Assembly (NCBI RefSeq): GCF_000023265.1
Contig: NC_013124.1
Span: forward strand, 1 to 64,000
Origin: Acidimicrobium ferrooxidans DSM 10331
Lineage (GTDB): Bacteria > Actinomycetota > Acidimicrobiia > Acidimicrobiales > Acidimicrobiaceae
Direction: 5' to 3'
DNA: 64,000 bases
Below, one piece after another: positions 20,651 to 28,705 of this stretch (position 1 is the first letter of the stretch; every line of letters starts with the position of its first letter). A program made the translations under genes and the position numbers. The notes beneath the pieces are model-generated. The model did no database searches, was not told where the DNA came from, and worked only from the letters and a program-made list of their open reading frames with translations.

Positions 20651-22321
20651 TTGAGTCGCCAACCAGCCGGTACGCATGGACAGCGAGCGCAGGTTCGGCT
20701 CGTCGGTCAGGCCGCTCAGGTCCCCGAGTCCCGCATCGTGACGGCGCGCCTCGCAATTATGACCACTATTGGTGGTTGGGTCGGTTACCTGATCTACTGG
20801 TTCTACTCACAGTTCCTGCGCCAAGGGGCCTACACGACGCAGGCGAAGGCCGAGGCGATCGCCTACCTCGCCATGATCACCCTGCTCGAGGCGTCGTCGT
20901 TGGCGTACCTCGTGGCGAGGCTCGGCCATATTTACCGAGCTCGCGAGCATCGTCGGGTACCGCGGGCTCACCTCGACGGCTACTTCTGGCAGCGTCGACC
21001 GAGCCTCACCATGATCATCCCCTCGTACCGCGAGGAGACTCGCGTCATTCGCAATACGTTGCTGTCAGCGGCGCTACAGGAGTATCCCGACAAGCGCATC
21101 GTGCTCCTGATCGATGATCCTCCCAACCCGACGGAGGAACGCCATCGCGTCCTCCTCGAAGCGGCACGGTCTCTGCCGAGTCAGCTCGAGTCGCTCCTCG
21201 CGTACCCTGCCACCGCGGCTCGTCGAGCTTACGACGAGTTCCGCGAGCGTGTCGGTTCCAGAGTGAGCCAGCTGCCCGCGATCGTTCACGAGGGTGGATC
21301 GGACTCCGGTGCCGCGTGGGACGGCGTGGTGGTCGACCCGAGCGAGCTCGAACAGCTCGCCGATACCTATGCCCTGGCGGCGAGCTGGCTCACCCTTCAG
21401 AGCGAAGAACTCCCGATCATCGACCACACCGACGAGTTCCTTCGAGACGAAGTGTTCGTCCGGCTGGCCCACGAATTTGCACAGATCGCCGACACGCTGC
21501 GAGAGGGCGCGAGCTACGGCCGTGAGGTCGACGCGGCTCGCCTCGCGCAGCTGTACGAACGGCTCCTCAACGTCTTTGGCGCGCGCATCACGAGCTTCGA
21601 GCGCAAGCTCTACGCGTCACTCTCGAGCGAGCCGAACAAGGCCATGAACCTGAACTCGTACATCGGCTTGATGGGCGGTGCCTATAGCGTCCATCGCACG
21701 CTCTCGGGTCAGGTCCTCGTGTCCGACGACCCCGAGCACGCGGACCTCGTCATCCCCGACCCGGACTACGTGCTCACCTTGGATGCGGACTCGACCCTGC
21801 TCCCCGAGTACTGCCTCCGGCTCGTCTACTTGATGGAGCAGGAGGCGTACGCGCATGTCGCGGTCGCGCAGACGCCCTACTCGGCCTATCCGGGCCCCGC
21901 GTCGCGTCTCGAGCGGATCGCGGGTGCGACCACCGACGTCCAGCATGTGGTCCACCAAGGGCTCGCCAACTACCGGGCGGGTTTCTGGGTCGGCGCGAAC
22001 GCCGTCATTCGCAAGCGCGCGCTCAACTCCTTGGAGGAGATCACCTGGGAAGGCGGCTACCCGATCAAGCGCTACATCCGCGACCGTACCGCGATCGAGG
22101 ACACGGAGTCGTCGGTCGACATCGTCGCCCAGGGCTGGGAAATCTACAACTACCCCGAGCGGCTGAGCTACTCGGCCACCCCCCCGACTTCGGTGCCTTG
22201 TGCATCCAGCGTCGCCGTTGGGCTGATGGCGGCCTGCTCGTCGTGCCGAAGCTGTGGCGTTACCACAAGCGGGCCAAGGAGACCGGGCGTCAGTCGTTCG
22301 CCGAGTTCTTCCTCCGCATGA
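20651..22321 (+). CDS. Cellulose-synthase-like GT2 glycosyltransferase, N-terminal part (frameshifted)
   Basis: This is the N-terminal part of a processive family 2 glycosyltransferase in the inner membrane. It has two N-terminal membrane segments (about 37-60 and 75-97), the nucleotide-sugar strand LTMIIPSYREE, LTLDADSTLLPEY (second Asp motif) and AIEDTESSVDIVAQGW (general-base region). Homologues continue SATPPDFG..QRRRW. Here the frame is lost in a run of seven C at 22179-22185, giving a nonsense tail to 22321. Adding one C restores TPPDFGALCIQRRRW and one 1018-residue protein. The TTG start is chosen from the ribosome binding site at 20636; longer in-frame starts exist. Confidence 0.75.
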   Translation: MSRQPAGTHGQRAQVRLVGQAAQVPESRIVTARLAIMTTIGGWVGYLIYWFYSQFLRQGAYTTQAKAEAIAYLAMITLLEASSLAYLVARLGHIYRAREHRRVPRAHLDGYFWQRRPSLTMIIPSYREETRVIRNTLLSAALQEYPDKRIVLLIDDPPNPTEERHRVLLEAARSLPSQLESLLAYPATAARRAYDEFRERVGSRVSQLPAIVHEGGSDSGAAWDGVVVDPSELEQLADTYALAASWLTLQSEELPIIDHTDEFLRDEVFVRLAHEFAQIADTLREGASYGREVDAARLAQLYERLLNVFGARITSFERKLYASLSSEPNKAMNLNSYIGLMGGAYSVHRTLSGQVLVSDDPEHADLVIPDPDYVLTLDADSTLLPEYCLRLVYLMEQEAYAHVAVAQTPYSAYPGPASRLERIAGATTDVQHVVHQGLANYRAGFWVGANAVIRKRALNSLEEITWEGGYPIKRYIRDRTAIEDTESSVDIVAQGWEIYNYPERLSYSATPPTSVPCASSVAVGLMAACSSCRSCGVTTSGPRRPGVSRSPSSSSA

Positions 22322-23706
22322 ACTACCTCGCGTCGATCACGTGGACGACCGTCGCCCTGGTCGTCCTCCTGGTGTTCCCCTTCGCGAACGAGCTCGTGAG
22401 TCCCTGGATCGCCGTGCTCGCCCTCCCGTACTTCTTCGCGATGTCGACGGACCTGAAGTACGCCGGCTATCACCGTCGCGACATCTTCTCGATCTATGGT
22501 TTCAACCTGATCCTCGTCATGGTGAACCTGGCTGGCACCGTCAGCTCGATCGGCCAGGCCGTCACCGGGGCTCGAGCTTCGTTCGCCCGAACCCCGAAGG
22601 TGCGCAAGCGCACAGTCACCCCGCTCATGTTCGTGGTGGCTCCGTACGCGCTCGTGGTGTTGTCGATCTACACCCTCTTGCATGACTGGGAGCACCACGC
22701 ACTCAACTCGATGCTCTTCGCGGCGATCAACCTGGTCCTCGCGGCCGTTGCCATCGTCGCCTTCATCGGCGTGCGCAACAGCATCCAGGACGTGTGGATC
22801 CAGATCCTCCCATGGTTCCAGCGGCGCACGAAGAACCGTCCCGTCCGCACGACACGCCATCAAGAGGTGCCCGTCGGAGTCGGGGGCACCCAACTGGGAA
22901 CCTGGGAGCACGTCCTCGATCTCGGTGCGTCCTCGATCGGGTTGGGCGAGGCCGTCGATACCGACGGGCCTGGTCGGTTGCGCGTCGGTTCGCGAGCAGA
23001 GCGCGAACGGGCGCGGCGCCGGCTAGCCGACTACGGGCTGAGCGCGCTCGCCCAGCCGATCCGTGACATTGAGGCCGACGAGATCGTCGGCTACGAGATC
23101 TATCAACGGGTCAACGGTGAGGCACCGCCAGCCCAGCTCGCCAGGCTCGACACGGTCGAAGCGGCCAGCCTTGAGCAGCGGCTCCTGGAGCGCGCCGCAC
23201 TGCTGGCACGTGACATCCCTGAGGGCGCGTGGCTGAGCGTGAATGTGTCGTCGCGATTCTTGACCCTGATGGAAGGGCGGCGACGCTTTTCCCTGACGGC
23301 GCGCGAGGGGCTGTTCCTCGACGTGTCGTTCACCGGCGTGCTCGACGGCCCTCACGTCGCGGCCACAGAGGACACGCTCTCGCGTGCGACGAACCGGTTC
23401 GCGATCGCCCTGGACGATTTCGTCCCCGATGCAGGATCCCTGGCGGTGGTTCGTCGGGTGCGGCCGAGCATGGTGAAGCTCGATCCCGACTGGGTGCATG
23501 ATCTCCCCAAGAGTGCCGCGAAGCGTGGCCAGACCGAACTCCTGCTGCGTCTCGCTGCGCCGCGTACGCTCGTGGTCGCCGAGGGCGTCGAGGACGAGCG
23601 AGAGCTTGCGGCGCTGCGCGCGCTCGGGGTGCGGTTTGCCCAGGGGTACCTCCTCGGTCGACCGGTCCCGCTCGAGGAGACCAAGAGCATCGCTCCTCGC
23701 GATTAG
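22198..23706 (+). CDS. Glycosyltransferase C-terminal part fused to an EAL domain (frameshifted)
   Basis: This frame continues the interrupted glycosyltransferase: QRRRWADGG (the QxxRW acceptor motif), then about five membrane helices (22320-22790), then an EAL-type domain (about 23030-23690). EAL domains hydrolyse or sense cyclic di-GMP. The motif EALxR is EIYQR here, but NVS, DDF, VKLD, EGVE and QGYLLGRP are present, so binding may persist while catalysis is uncertain. Control of polymer synthesis by c-di-GMP through its own receptor is the likely meaning. The initial ATG is probably not a real start. The stop overlaps the convergent pcnB stop by 4 bases. Confidence 0.7.
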   Translation: MCIQRRRWADGGLLVVPKLWRYHKRAKETGRQSFAEFFLRMNYLASITWTTVALVVLLVFPFANELVSPWIAVLALPYFFAMSTDLKYAGYHRRDIFSIYGFNLILVMVNLAGTVSSIGQAVTGARASFARTPKVRKRTVTPLMFVVAPYALVVLSIYTLLHDWEHHALNSMLFAAINLVLAAVAIVAFIGVRNSIQDVWIQILPWFQRRTKNRPVRTTRHQEVPVGVGGTQLGTWEHVLDLGASSIGLGEAVDTDGPGRLRVGSRAERERARRRLADYGLSALAQPIRDIEADEIVGYEIYQRVNGEAPPAQLARLDTVEAASLEQRLLERAALLARDIPEGAWLSVNVSSRFLTLMEGRRRFSLTAREGLFLDVSFTGVLDGPHVAATEDTLSRATNRFAIALDDFVPDAGSLAVVRRVRPSMVKLDPDWVHDLPKSAAKRGQTELLLRLAAPRTLVVAEGVEDERELAALRALGVRFAQGYLLGRPVPLEETKSIAPRD

Positions 23707-25091
23707 GCCTCCTCGCCCGAGTGGGACCGCCACCACTCGAGGAGGCGGCGCCTCGCCTCGTCGGGATCGTTCAGCCCCTCGTCGATCGTGAGGTCGGTGA
23801 GGAAGCGCATCGCGCGGCCCACGGCAGGACCTGGTGGGATCTCGAGGATGCGCATGACCTCCAGTCCGTCGATCGGAGGCCGACGCGCTCGGAGCGCGTC
23901 GCGCTCGGCGAGCTCCCGTGCGCGCTCTTCGAACGTCGCCATGCGCTCGGCGAACATGCGTCGTCGGCGCTCGTTGCGGGTGGTCGCGTCGCAGGTGGTG
24001 AGCTCGTTCAGGTCCTCGAGGAGCTCGCCTGCGTCGCGCACGTAGCGACGGACGGCGGCGTCGCTCCAACCCTGAGCATAGGTGTGGAAGCGCAGGTGAA
24101 GCTCGACGAGGCGAGCGACGTCGTCGACGAGGTCGTTGGGGTAGCGCAGCTCTCGCAGGATGCGACGGGCCATACGAGCCCCGACAACGTCGTGGAAGTG
24201 GAAACTCACGCCGTTCGGCCCGATCTCGCGAGTCGCAGGCTTGCCGATGTCGTGGAGGAGGGCGGCGAGCCTCAGGCGGAGCCGCGGTGAGCAGCTTGCG
24301 GTGACCGCGATGGTGTGGGCGAGTACGTCCTTGTGGTGATGGATGGGGTCCTGCTCGAGCCTGAGCGCCGGAAGCTCCGGGAGGAACTCGGCGGCGAGGG
24401 GCGTGTCGACGAGGAACCAGAGACCCTTGCTCGGATCGGGCACGACGAGCAGTCGAGAGAGCTCGTCGCGGATGCGCTCACGCGAGACGACCTCGAGGCG
24501 CGGGGCGAGTTCGTGGACCGCGTCGACGAGCGCGCGCTGCGGCTCGAGATCCAAGCGCGCGATGAAGCGTGCACAGCGCAACATGCGCAGCGGATCGTCG
24601 CTGAAGGAGCGTCGGGGGTCCATGGGAGTGCGCAATCGGCGCGCGAGAAGGTCCTCCATCCCGCCGAACGGGTCGATCAGGGTCGGGTCATCGCTCGTGA
24701 CCTCGACCGCCATGGCGTTCACCGTGAAGTCGCGTCGGAGGAGATCCTCGGCGAGCGCCGAGACGAAGTGCACGGTCGGCTTGCGGGTGGAGGAGTCGTA
24801 GGCCTCGCCTCGGTGGGTCGTGACTTCGAGCGGCACGCCGTGATAGTGGAAGGCGACCGTCCCGAAGCGGAGGCCGGTCAGGTTGAAGTGCGTCGCGACG
24901 GGTCTGACGATCTCCACGATCTCCTCGGGCGTCGCGTCCGTCGTGGCATCCACGTCACCGTTCGGCTCGATGCCGAGCAGTGCGTCGCGGACCACGCCGC
25001 CGACGAGGTAGAGGTGGCGTTGTCGTTCGTCGAAGCGTGCGGCAAGCGGTCGGAGCGCCTCGATGAGTGGGCGGAGTAGGGCGGGGAGCAC
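23703..25091 (-). CDS. CCA tRNA nucleotidyltransferase / poly(A) polymerase family
   Basis: This enzyme class adds or repairs the CCA end of tRNA. The 462-residue protein has the class II nucleotidyltransferase core LYLVGGVVRDALLG and GDVDATTDA (metal-binding DxD), then RRDFTVNAMAVEV, the RNA-binding neck (DPLRMLRCARF), and an HD domain (LAALLHDIGKPAT). In mycobacteria the same gene (pcnA) precedes the DUF6049-murJ-trxB block, as here on the opposite strand. GTG start at 25091. tRNA-Gly below encodes CCA but tRNA-Ile does not, so the activity is needed. Confidence 0.9.
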   Translation of the reverse strand: MLPALLRPLIEALRPLAARFDERQRHLYLVGGVVRDALLGIEPNGDVDATTDATPEEIVEIVRPVATHFNLTGLRFGTVAFHYHGVPLEVTTHRGEAYDSSTRKPTVHFVSALAEDLLRRDFTVNAMAVEVTSDDPTLIDPFGGMEDLLARRLRTPMDPRRSFSDDPLRMLRCARFIARLDLEPQRALVDAVHELAPRLEVVSRERIRDELSRLLVVPDPSKGLWFLVDTPLAAEFLPELPALRLEQDPIHHHKDVLAHTIAVTASCSPRLRLRLAALLHDIGKPATREIGPNGVSFHFHDVVGARMARRILRELRYPNDLVDDVARLVELHLRFHTYAQGWSDAAVRRYVRDAGELLEDLNELTTCDATTRNERRRRMFAERMATFEERARELAERDALRARRPPIDGLEVMRILEIPPGPAVGRAMRFLTDLTIDEGLNDPDEARRRLLEWWRSHSGEEA

Positions 25092-25102
25092 GTGCCGAGA
25101 GG

Positions 25103-26134
25103 CTACCCGCGCTCGTTCGCGAGACCTCGCTCGAGTGCGGCACGATGCAGCCGTTGGAGGGTCGTCACGAGCTCGTGGTCGACATCGCGGCTCGGGGCCT
25201 CACCGACGTCGACCGCCGCATGCAGGAGCGTCGCGAACGTGACCAGCGTCGAGTGCTCGAGCGCTTCGAGGTCGTAGCCACCCTCGAGCGCGAGGATCAG
25301 GCGGCCTGGGGGAACGGCGTCGCGCGCGATGGCGATCAATGGTGCATAGTCGGGGGCGCGAAAGTCGAGTTCGGTGAGCGGATCGTCGCGATGGGCGTCG
25401 TAGCCAGCGGACACGATCGCCCACGTCGGGCCGAACGTGGTGATGGCGGGGAGCGCGATGGTTTCGAGGAGTGCCCGTGCCGTCTGGCCCGACGTCTGCG
25501 GGGGGAGCGGCAGGTTGATCGTGGTGCCGACCCCAGGGCCATCCCCGACGTCGCCGATGCGCCCAGTCCCTGGGAACAAGGGGTACTGGTGTGTGGAGAC
25601 GTAGAGCACACGAGGTTCGCGCTCGAAGATCGCGGCGGTGCCGTTGCCATGGTGCGCATCGATATCGAGAATGAGGACGCGCTCGCCCTGGTCGATCAGC
25701 GCCTGGGCGGCGATGGCGACGTTGTTGAGGAGGCAGAACCCCATGGCCTGGTCGACCGTGGCATGGTGGCCGGGCGGTCGTACGGCGAGGAAGGCGGCGT
25801 CGGCCTCGCCCTGTCGAAGCCGCTCGATCGCGTCGAGCCCAGCGCCCGCGGCGAGCTGGGCGGCCTCGAACGACGCGTCGTTCACCGAGGTGTCGGGGTC
25901 GATCGGACCGCCACCCATGAGGCAGTAACGCTCCAGTGCCTCGACGTGCGCTGGGGTGTGGACCGCTTCGATGGCGGCTCGGGGTGCAGGTGTCGGCGTG
26001 ACGATCGTGACGGCGTCCTCGAAGTGGCTGAGCGCATGGCGGACGACCTCGAGTCGCTCGGCACGCTCTGGGTGCCACGCTCCAGCGTCGTGCTCCAAGA
26101 ACCGTTCGTGCGTGGCGTAGAGGATCCGGCCCAC
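25103..26134 (-). CDS. Histone-deacetylase-family amidohydrolase
   Basis: This 343-residue protein belongs to the arginase/deacetylase fold with class II HDAC motifs: PPGHHAT (catalytic His pair), LDIDAHHGNGT (Zn ligands) and SAGYDAHRDDPL (Zn-binding Asp). Bacterial members remove acetyl groups from polyamines, acetoin-pathway enzymes or small molecules; the substrate here cannot be told. It starts with GTG at 26134 and lies 11 bases upstream of the tRNA nucleotidyltransferase gene, so the two probably form an operon. Confidence 0.85.
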   Translation of the reverse strand: MGRILYATHERFLEHDAGAWHPERAERLEVVRHALSHFEDAVTIVTPTPAPRAAIEAVHTPAHVEALERYCLMGGGPIDPDTSVNDASFEAAQLAAGAGLDAIERLRQGEADAAFLAVRPPGHHATVDQAMGFCLLNNVAIAAQALIDQGERVLILDIDAHHGNGTAAIFEREPRVLYVSTHQYPLFPGTGRIGDVGDGPGVGTTINLPLPPQTSGQTARALLETIALPAITTFGPTWAIVSAGYDAHRDDPLTELDFRAPDYAPLIAIARDAVPPGRLILALEGGYDLEALEHSTLVTFATLLHAAVDVGEAPSRDVDHELVTTLQRLHRAALERGLANERG

Positions 26135-26238
26135 AGCGTCATCCTACGCCACGGGGGCTTCTCGACCCGAGTCGGAGGTCAGCTACCATAGGCCTCATCG
26201 GAACCCCGTTCGCTCACCCATACCCAGAGCCGGCCACC

Positions 26239-26946
26239 GTGCAGGTCGCGGGCCGCAGTGTCCGGCTGTCTCCGTGGTATGGCTTCGACGGCGCCGTGCT
26301 GCTCGGCCTCGCACCGGCGCTGTGGCTGCGTGATCCGGCGTGGCTCGACATCGCTCGTCGTGCAGCAGCCGCCCGCGGTTGGCGCCGATTTCTCGTACAG
26401 GCGACGACTCCTGCGCAGCGTCTTGCGCTCGACGCAGCAGGGTGGGTCCTCGTCGACGAACTCTACGTCTTGTTTCGACGAGGGTCACTCGAGCTCCCGC
26501 CGGTACCCCACACGGCCCGGGGCGTCGAGATGCGGCGCGGGAGGGCGGCCGACACCGCAGAGCTGCTCGAGGTCGACCATCGGTGCTTCGAGCCGTTCTG
26601 GATGATGAACGAGGCGGCGCTTCGCGAGGCGCTCCAGGCAACGCCTCGCACTCGCTTCCGGGTACTTGCGAGCGCCGACGACGATCGAGTTGTTGGGTAC
26701 GCTATCTTCGGCCTTGGCGCCGGTGAGGGCTACCTCCAACGCATCGCGGTCGACCCTCGCTACCAGGGCCGGGGGCTCGCGACGCGATTGATCGTCGATG
26801 GCCTGCGGTGGGCGAAGAGATGGAGAGCGCGCCGAGTCGGTGTCAACACACAACGATCGAACGAGACCGCCCTTCGCCTCTACCAGCGGCTTGGCTTCGA
26901 GATGGAGCCGAACGGCATCACGATCTATGCCTGGCCGGATCACTAG
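26239..26946 (+). CDS. GNAT family N-acetyltransferase
   Basis: The C-terminal 150 residues form a GNAT domain with the acetyl-CoA loop RIAVDPRYQGRGLATRLI and ALRLYQRLGFEM, as in RimI-like enzymes. The N-terminal about 80 residues are a divergent extension that may be a half GNAT fold. It is 235 residues from a GTG start. The 3' end overlaps the start of the DUF6049 gene by 20 bases, and in mycobacteria a different small enzyme (MutT-like) fills this position. Substrate unknown. Confidence 0.8.
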   Translation: MQVAGRSVRLSPWYGFDGAVLLGLAPALWLRDPAWLDIARRAAAARGWRRFLVQATTPAQRLALDAAGWVLVDELYVLFRRGSLELPPVPHTARGVEMRRGRAADTAELLEVDHRCFEPFWMMNEAALREALQATPRTRFRVLASADDDRVVGYAIFGLGAGEGYLQRIAVDPRYQGRGLATRLIVDGLRWAKRWRARRVGVNTQRSNETALRLYQRLGFEMEPNGITIYAWPDH

Positions 26947-28705
26947 TCGTCTCGTCCTCCTCCTCGCCCTCGTCGTGCTGGGTGTGTGGTTGCCCAGGGG
27001 CGCAGCGCTCGTCAGTACCGCGCGGGAGGCCGTGACCGTGGTCTCGGCGCCCGGCGTCGTCGTCGGCTCGCAGCCGATCGCGGCGACCTTTCGCCTCGCG
27101 CATCGTCTCCACGACGCGGAGGCTTTCTTCGTCGTCTATCCCGCCACGACGTCGGTGAGCGGCCTTGGTGCGGTGCTCTCGGGCGCACAGCTCGGGTACC
27201 CGATCGGGATCACCCACGCCGTCGCCGTGTCCCCGCACGCCTCCCAGATGCACCTGGTGGTGCCAGACCCGATCCCTGCCAGCGGCTGTGGCACGAGCTG
27301 CAGCGGCGTCTACCCGGTGCAGCTTCGGGTCGCGAGCGCGGTGAGCGGGCAGACCCTGGCGTCCGTGACGTTCGCGGTGCCGTACTTCTCGACGCTGAGC
27401 GGCGTCGTTCCGCTGCACCTCGCCGTCGGGGTCATCGCCGAGACCCCTGCCGTGACAGCGTCGGCGATCGAGGAACTCCTCGCCCGAGACCCGAGCGTCC
27501 AGGTCGGAGTGAGCGCCGAAGGCCCGGTTGGCCTCGGAGCGCTGCGCTCGCTCGCGCACGCCGTGCCTCTTCGTGCATCTCTGCTCGCGCCCACCGTTGG
27601 CGTCGCACGCGCGTGTGTGGGGGCGCTCGGGCCCTTGTCGTCGTTCGCATCGTCGGTTCAGCTGGCGCGTACCGTCGTTGGCACGGCCAGCGCGCCGCTC
27701 GCGTTCGCCACCGTGCCGACGTCGGACGAACTCGAAAGCCTCCGAGCGCTCGGTATCCACGAGGTCATCCTCCCGGCGTCGGCCCTTGCGTCGGCGTCGC
27801 CGGTCCTGACGCTCAGCAACGCGGTGCGCCTCGGCGCAGGTGTGGTGGCACTCGGCACCTCTGCGATGGTCAGCGACGGGCTGAGCTCGGTGACGCAGCC
27901 TCTCGGGGCGCAGCTGCTCATGGCCGAACTCGCACAGGTCTACTTCGAAGCTCCCTCGAGACCTGGGCGGGTACTCGCGGGTCTCGTCGCCGTCGCGAGC
28001 GATGCGCGTATGGCGGCGTTCGCTCGCGGGTTGGCAAGCCTGGGCAGCCTCCCCTTCCTCCAGCTCTCCACCATCGATGGCGCGATGGCCACCGCGAGCT
28101 CGACCGTCGTTCGGCCGAACGTCGCCGCCGAGAGGGCGTGCCCGCGCCCACTCGAGGCCCTGCGCGTCGCCGCGCGTCGTGCCGCGGCCCTCGCCGAGGC
28201 TGCGCCCGGGGTCCGCCCGGAGCTCACGGCGTTGGTGCTCGGTGCCCTGGCTCATCCCGAGGCAAGCCAGCTGGCGCGTCACGCCATCGATCGCACCCTG
28301 GATGCGATCACGGTCGCCTCCGATCAGCTGACGCTCACGAGCGCTCGCGAGACGGTGCCCATCGACATCACGTCGCATCTATCGGTCCCTGCCAGCATCC
28401 GAGTCGTGCTCGTCGACACCAAGCTCCGGTTCCCGGAGGGCTCGACACGCACGGTCACCGTGGCGTCGAAGACCGTGACGGTGCCCATCCCTGTCGTGGC
28501 ACGCACGCTCGGGACCTCGCCGCTCCTGGTTCGCCTCGAGTCTCCCTCCGGGCAGCTCATCGGGCAGAACGTCCTCGTGGTGGACTCGACCGGTTTCTCG
28601 GTGGTGGGCGTCGTGCTGACCGGTTCGTCCGCAGCCCTGCTCGCCGTGTGGTGGGTTCGCAATCGGGGTCGGCGCCAGCGGGGCCGACACGCGAAGCGGA
28701 GCTGA
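26927..28705 (+). CDS. DUF6049-type secreted/membrane protein upstream of murJ
   Basis: This 592-residue protein has an N-terminal signal or membrane segment (about 7-30), a large extracytoplasmic domain and one C-terminal membrane helix (about 560-580) ending in a basic tail. It corresponds to the gene that sits directly before murJ in actinobacteria (Rv3909-like, DUF6049) and is thought to act in envelope biogenesis. The ATG at 26927 lies inside the acetyltransferase gene. Its stop overlaps the murJ ATG. Identification is mainly from synteny, length and topology. Confidence 0.75.
   Translation: MPGRITSRLVLLLALVVLGVWLPRGAALVSTAREAVTVVSAPGVVVGSQPIAATFRLAHRLHDAEAFFVVYPATTSVSGLGAVLSGAQLGYPIGITHAVAVSPHASQMHLVVPDPIPASGCGTSCSGVYPVQLRVASAVSGQTLASVTFAVPYFSTLSGVVPLHLAVGVIAETPAVTASAIEELLARDPSVQVGVSAEGPVGLGALRSLAHAVPLRASLLAPTVGVARACVGALGPLSSFASSVQLARTVVGTASAPLAFATVPTSDELESLRALGIHEVILPASALASASPVLTLSNAVRLGAGVVALGTSAMVSDGLSSVTQPLGAQLLMAELAQVYFEAPSRPGRVLAGLVAVASDARMAAFARGLASLGSLPFLQLSTIDGAMATASSTVVRPNVAAERACPRPLEALRVAARRAAALAEAAPGVRPELTALVLGALAHPEASQLARHAIDRTLDAITVASDQLTLTSARETVPIDITSHLSVPASIRVVLVDTKLRFPEGSTRTVTVASKTVTVPIPVVARTLGTSPLLVRLESPSGQLIGQNVLVVDSTGFSVVGVVLTGSSAALLAVWWVRNRGRRQRGRHAKRS

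Noticed and set aside
26986-28704. Upstream extension of the murJ frame
   Set aside because: The DUF6049 gene occupies this interval in another frame and the MurJ N-terminal signature starts at 28705.
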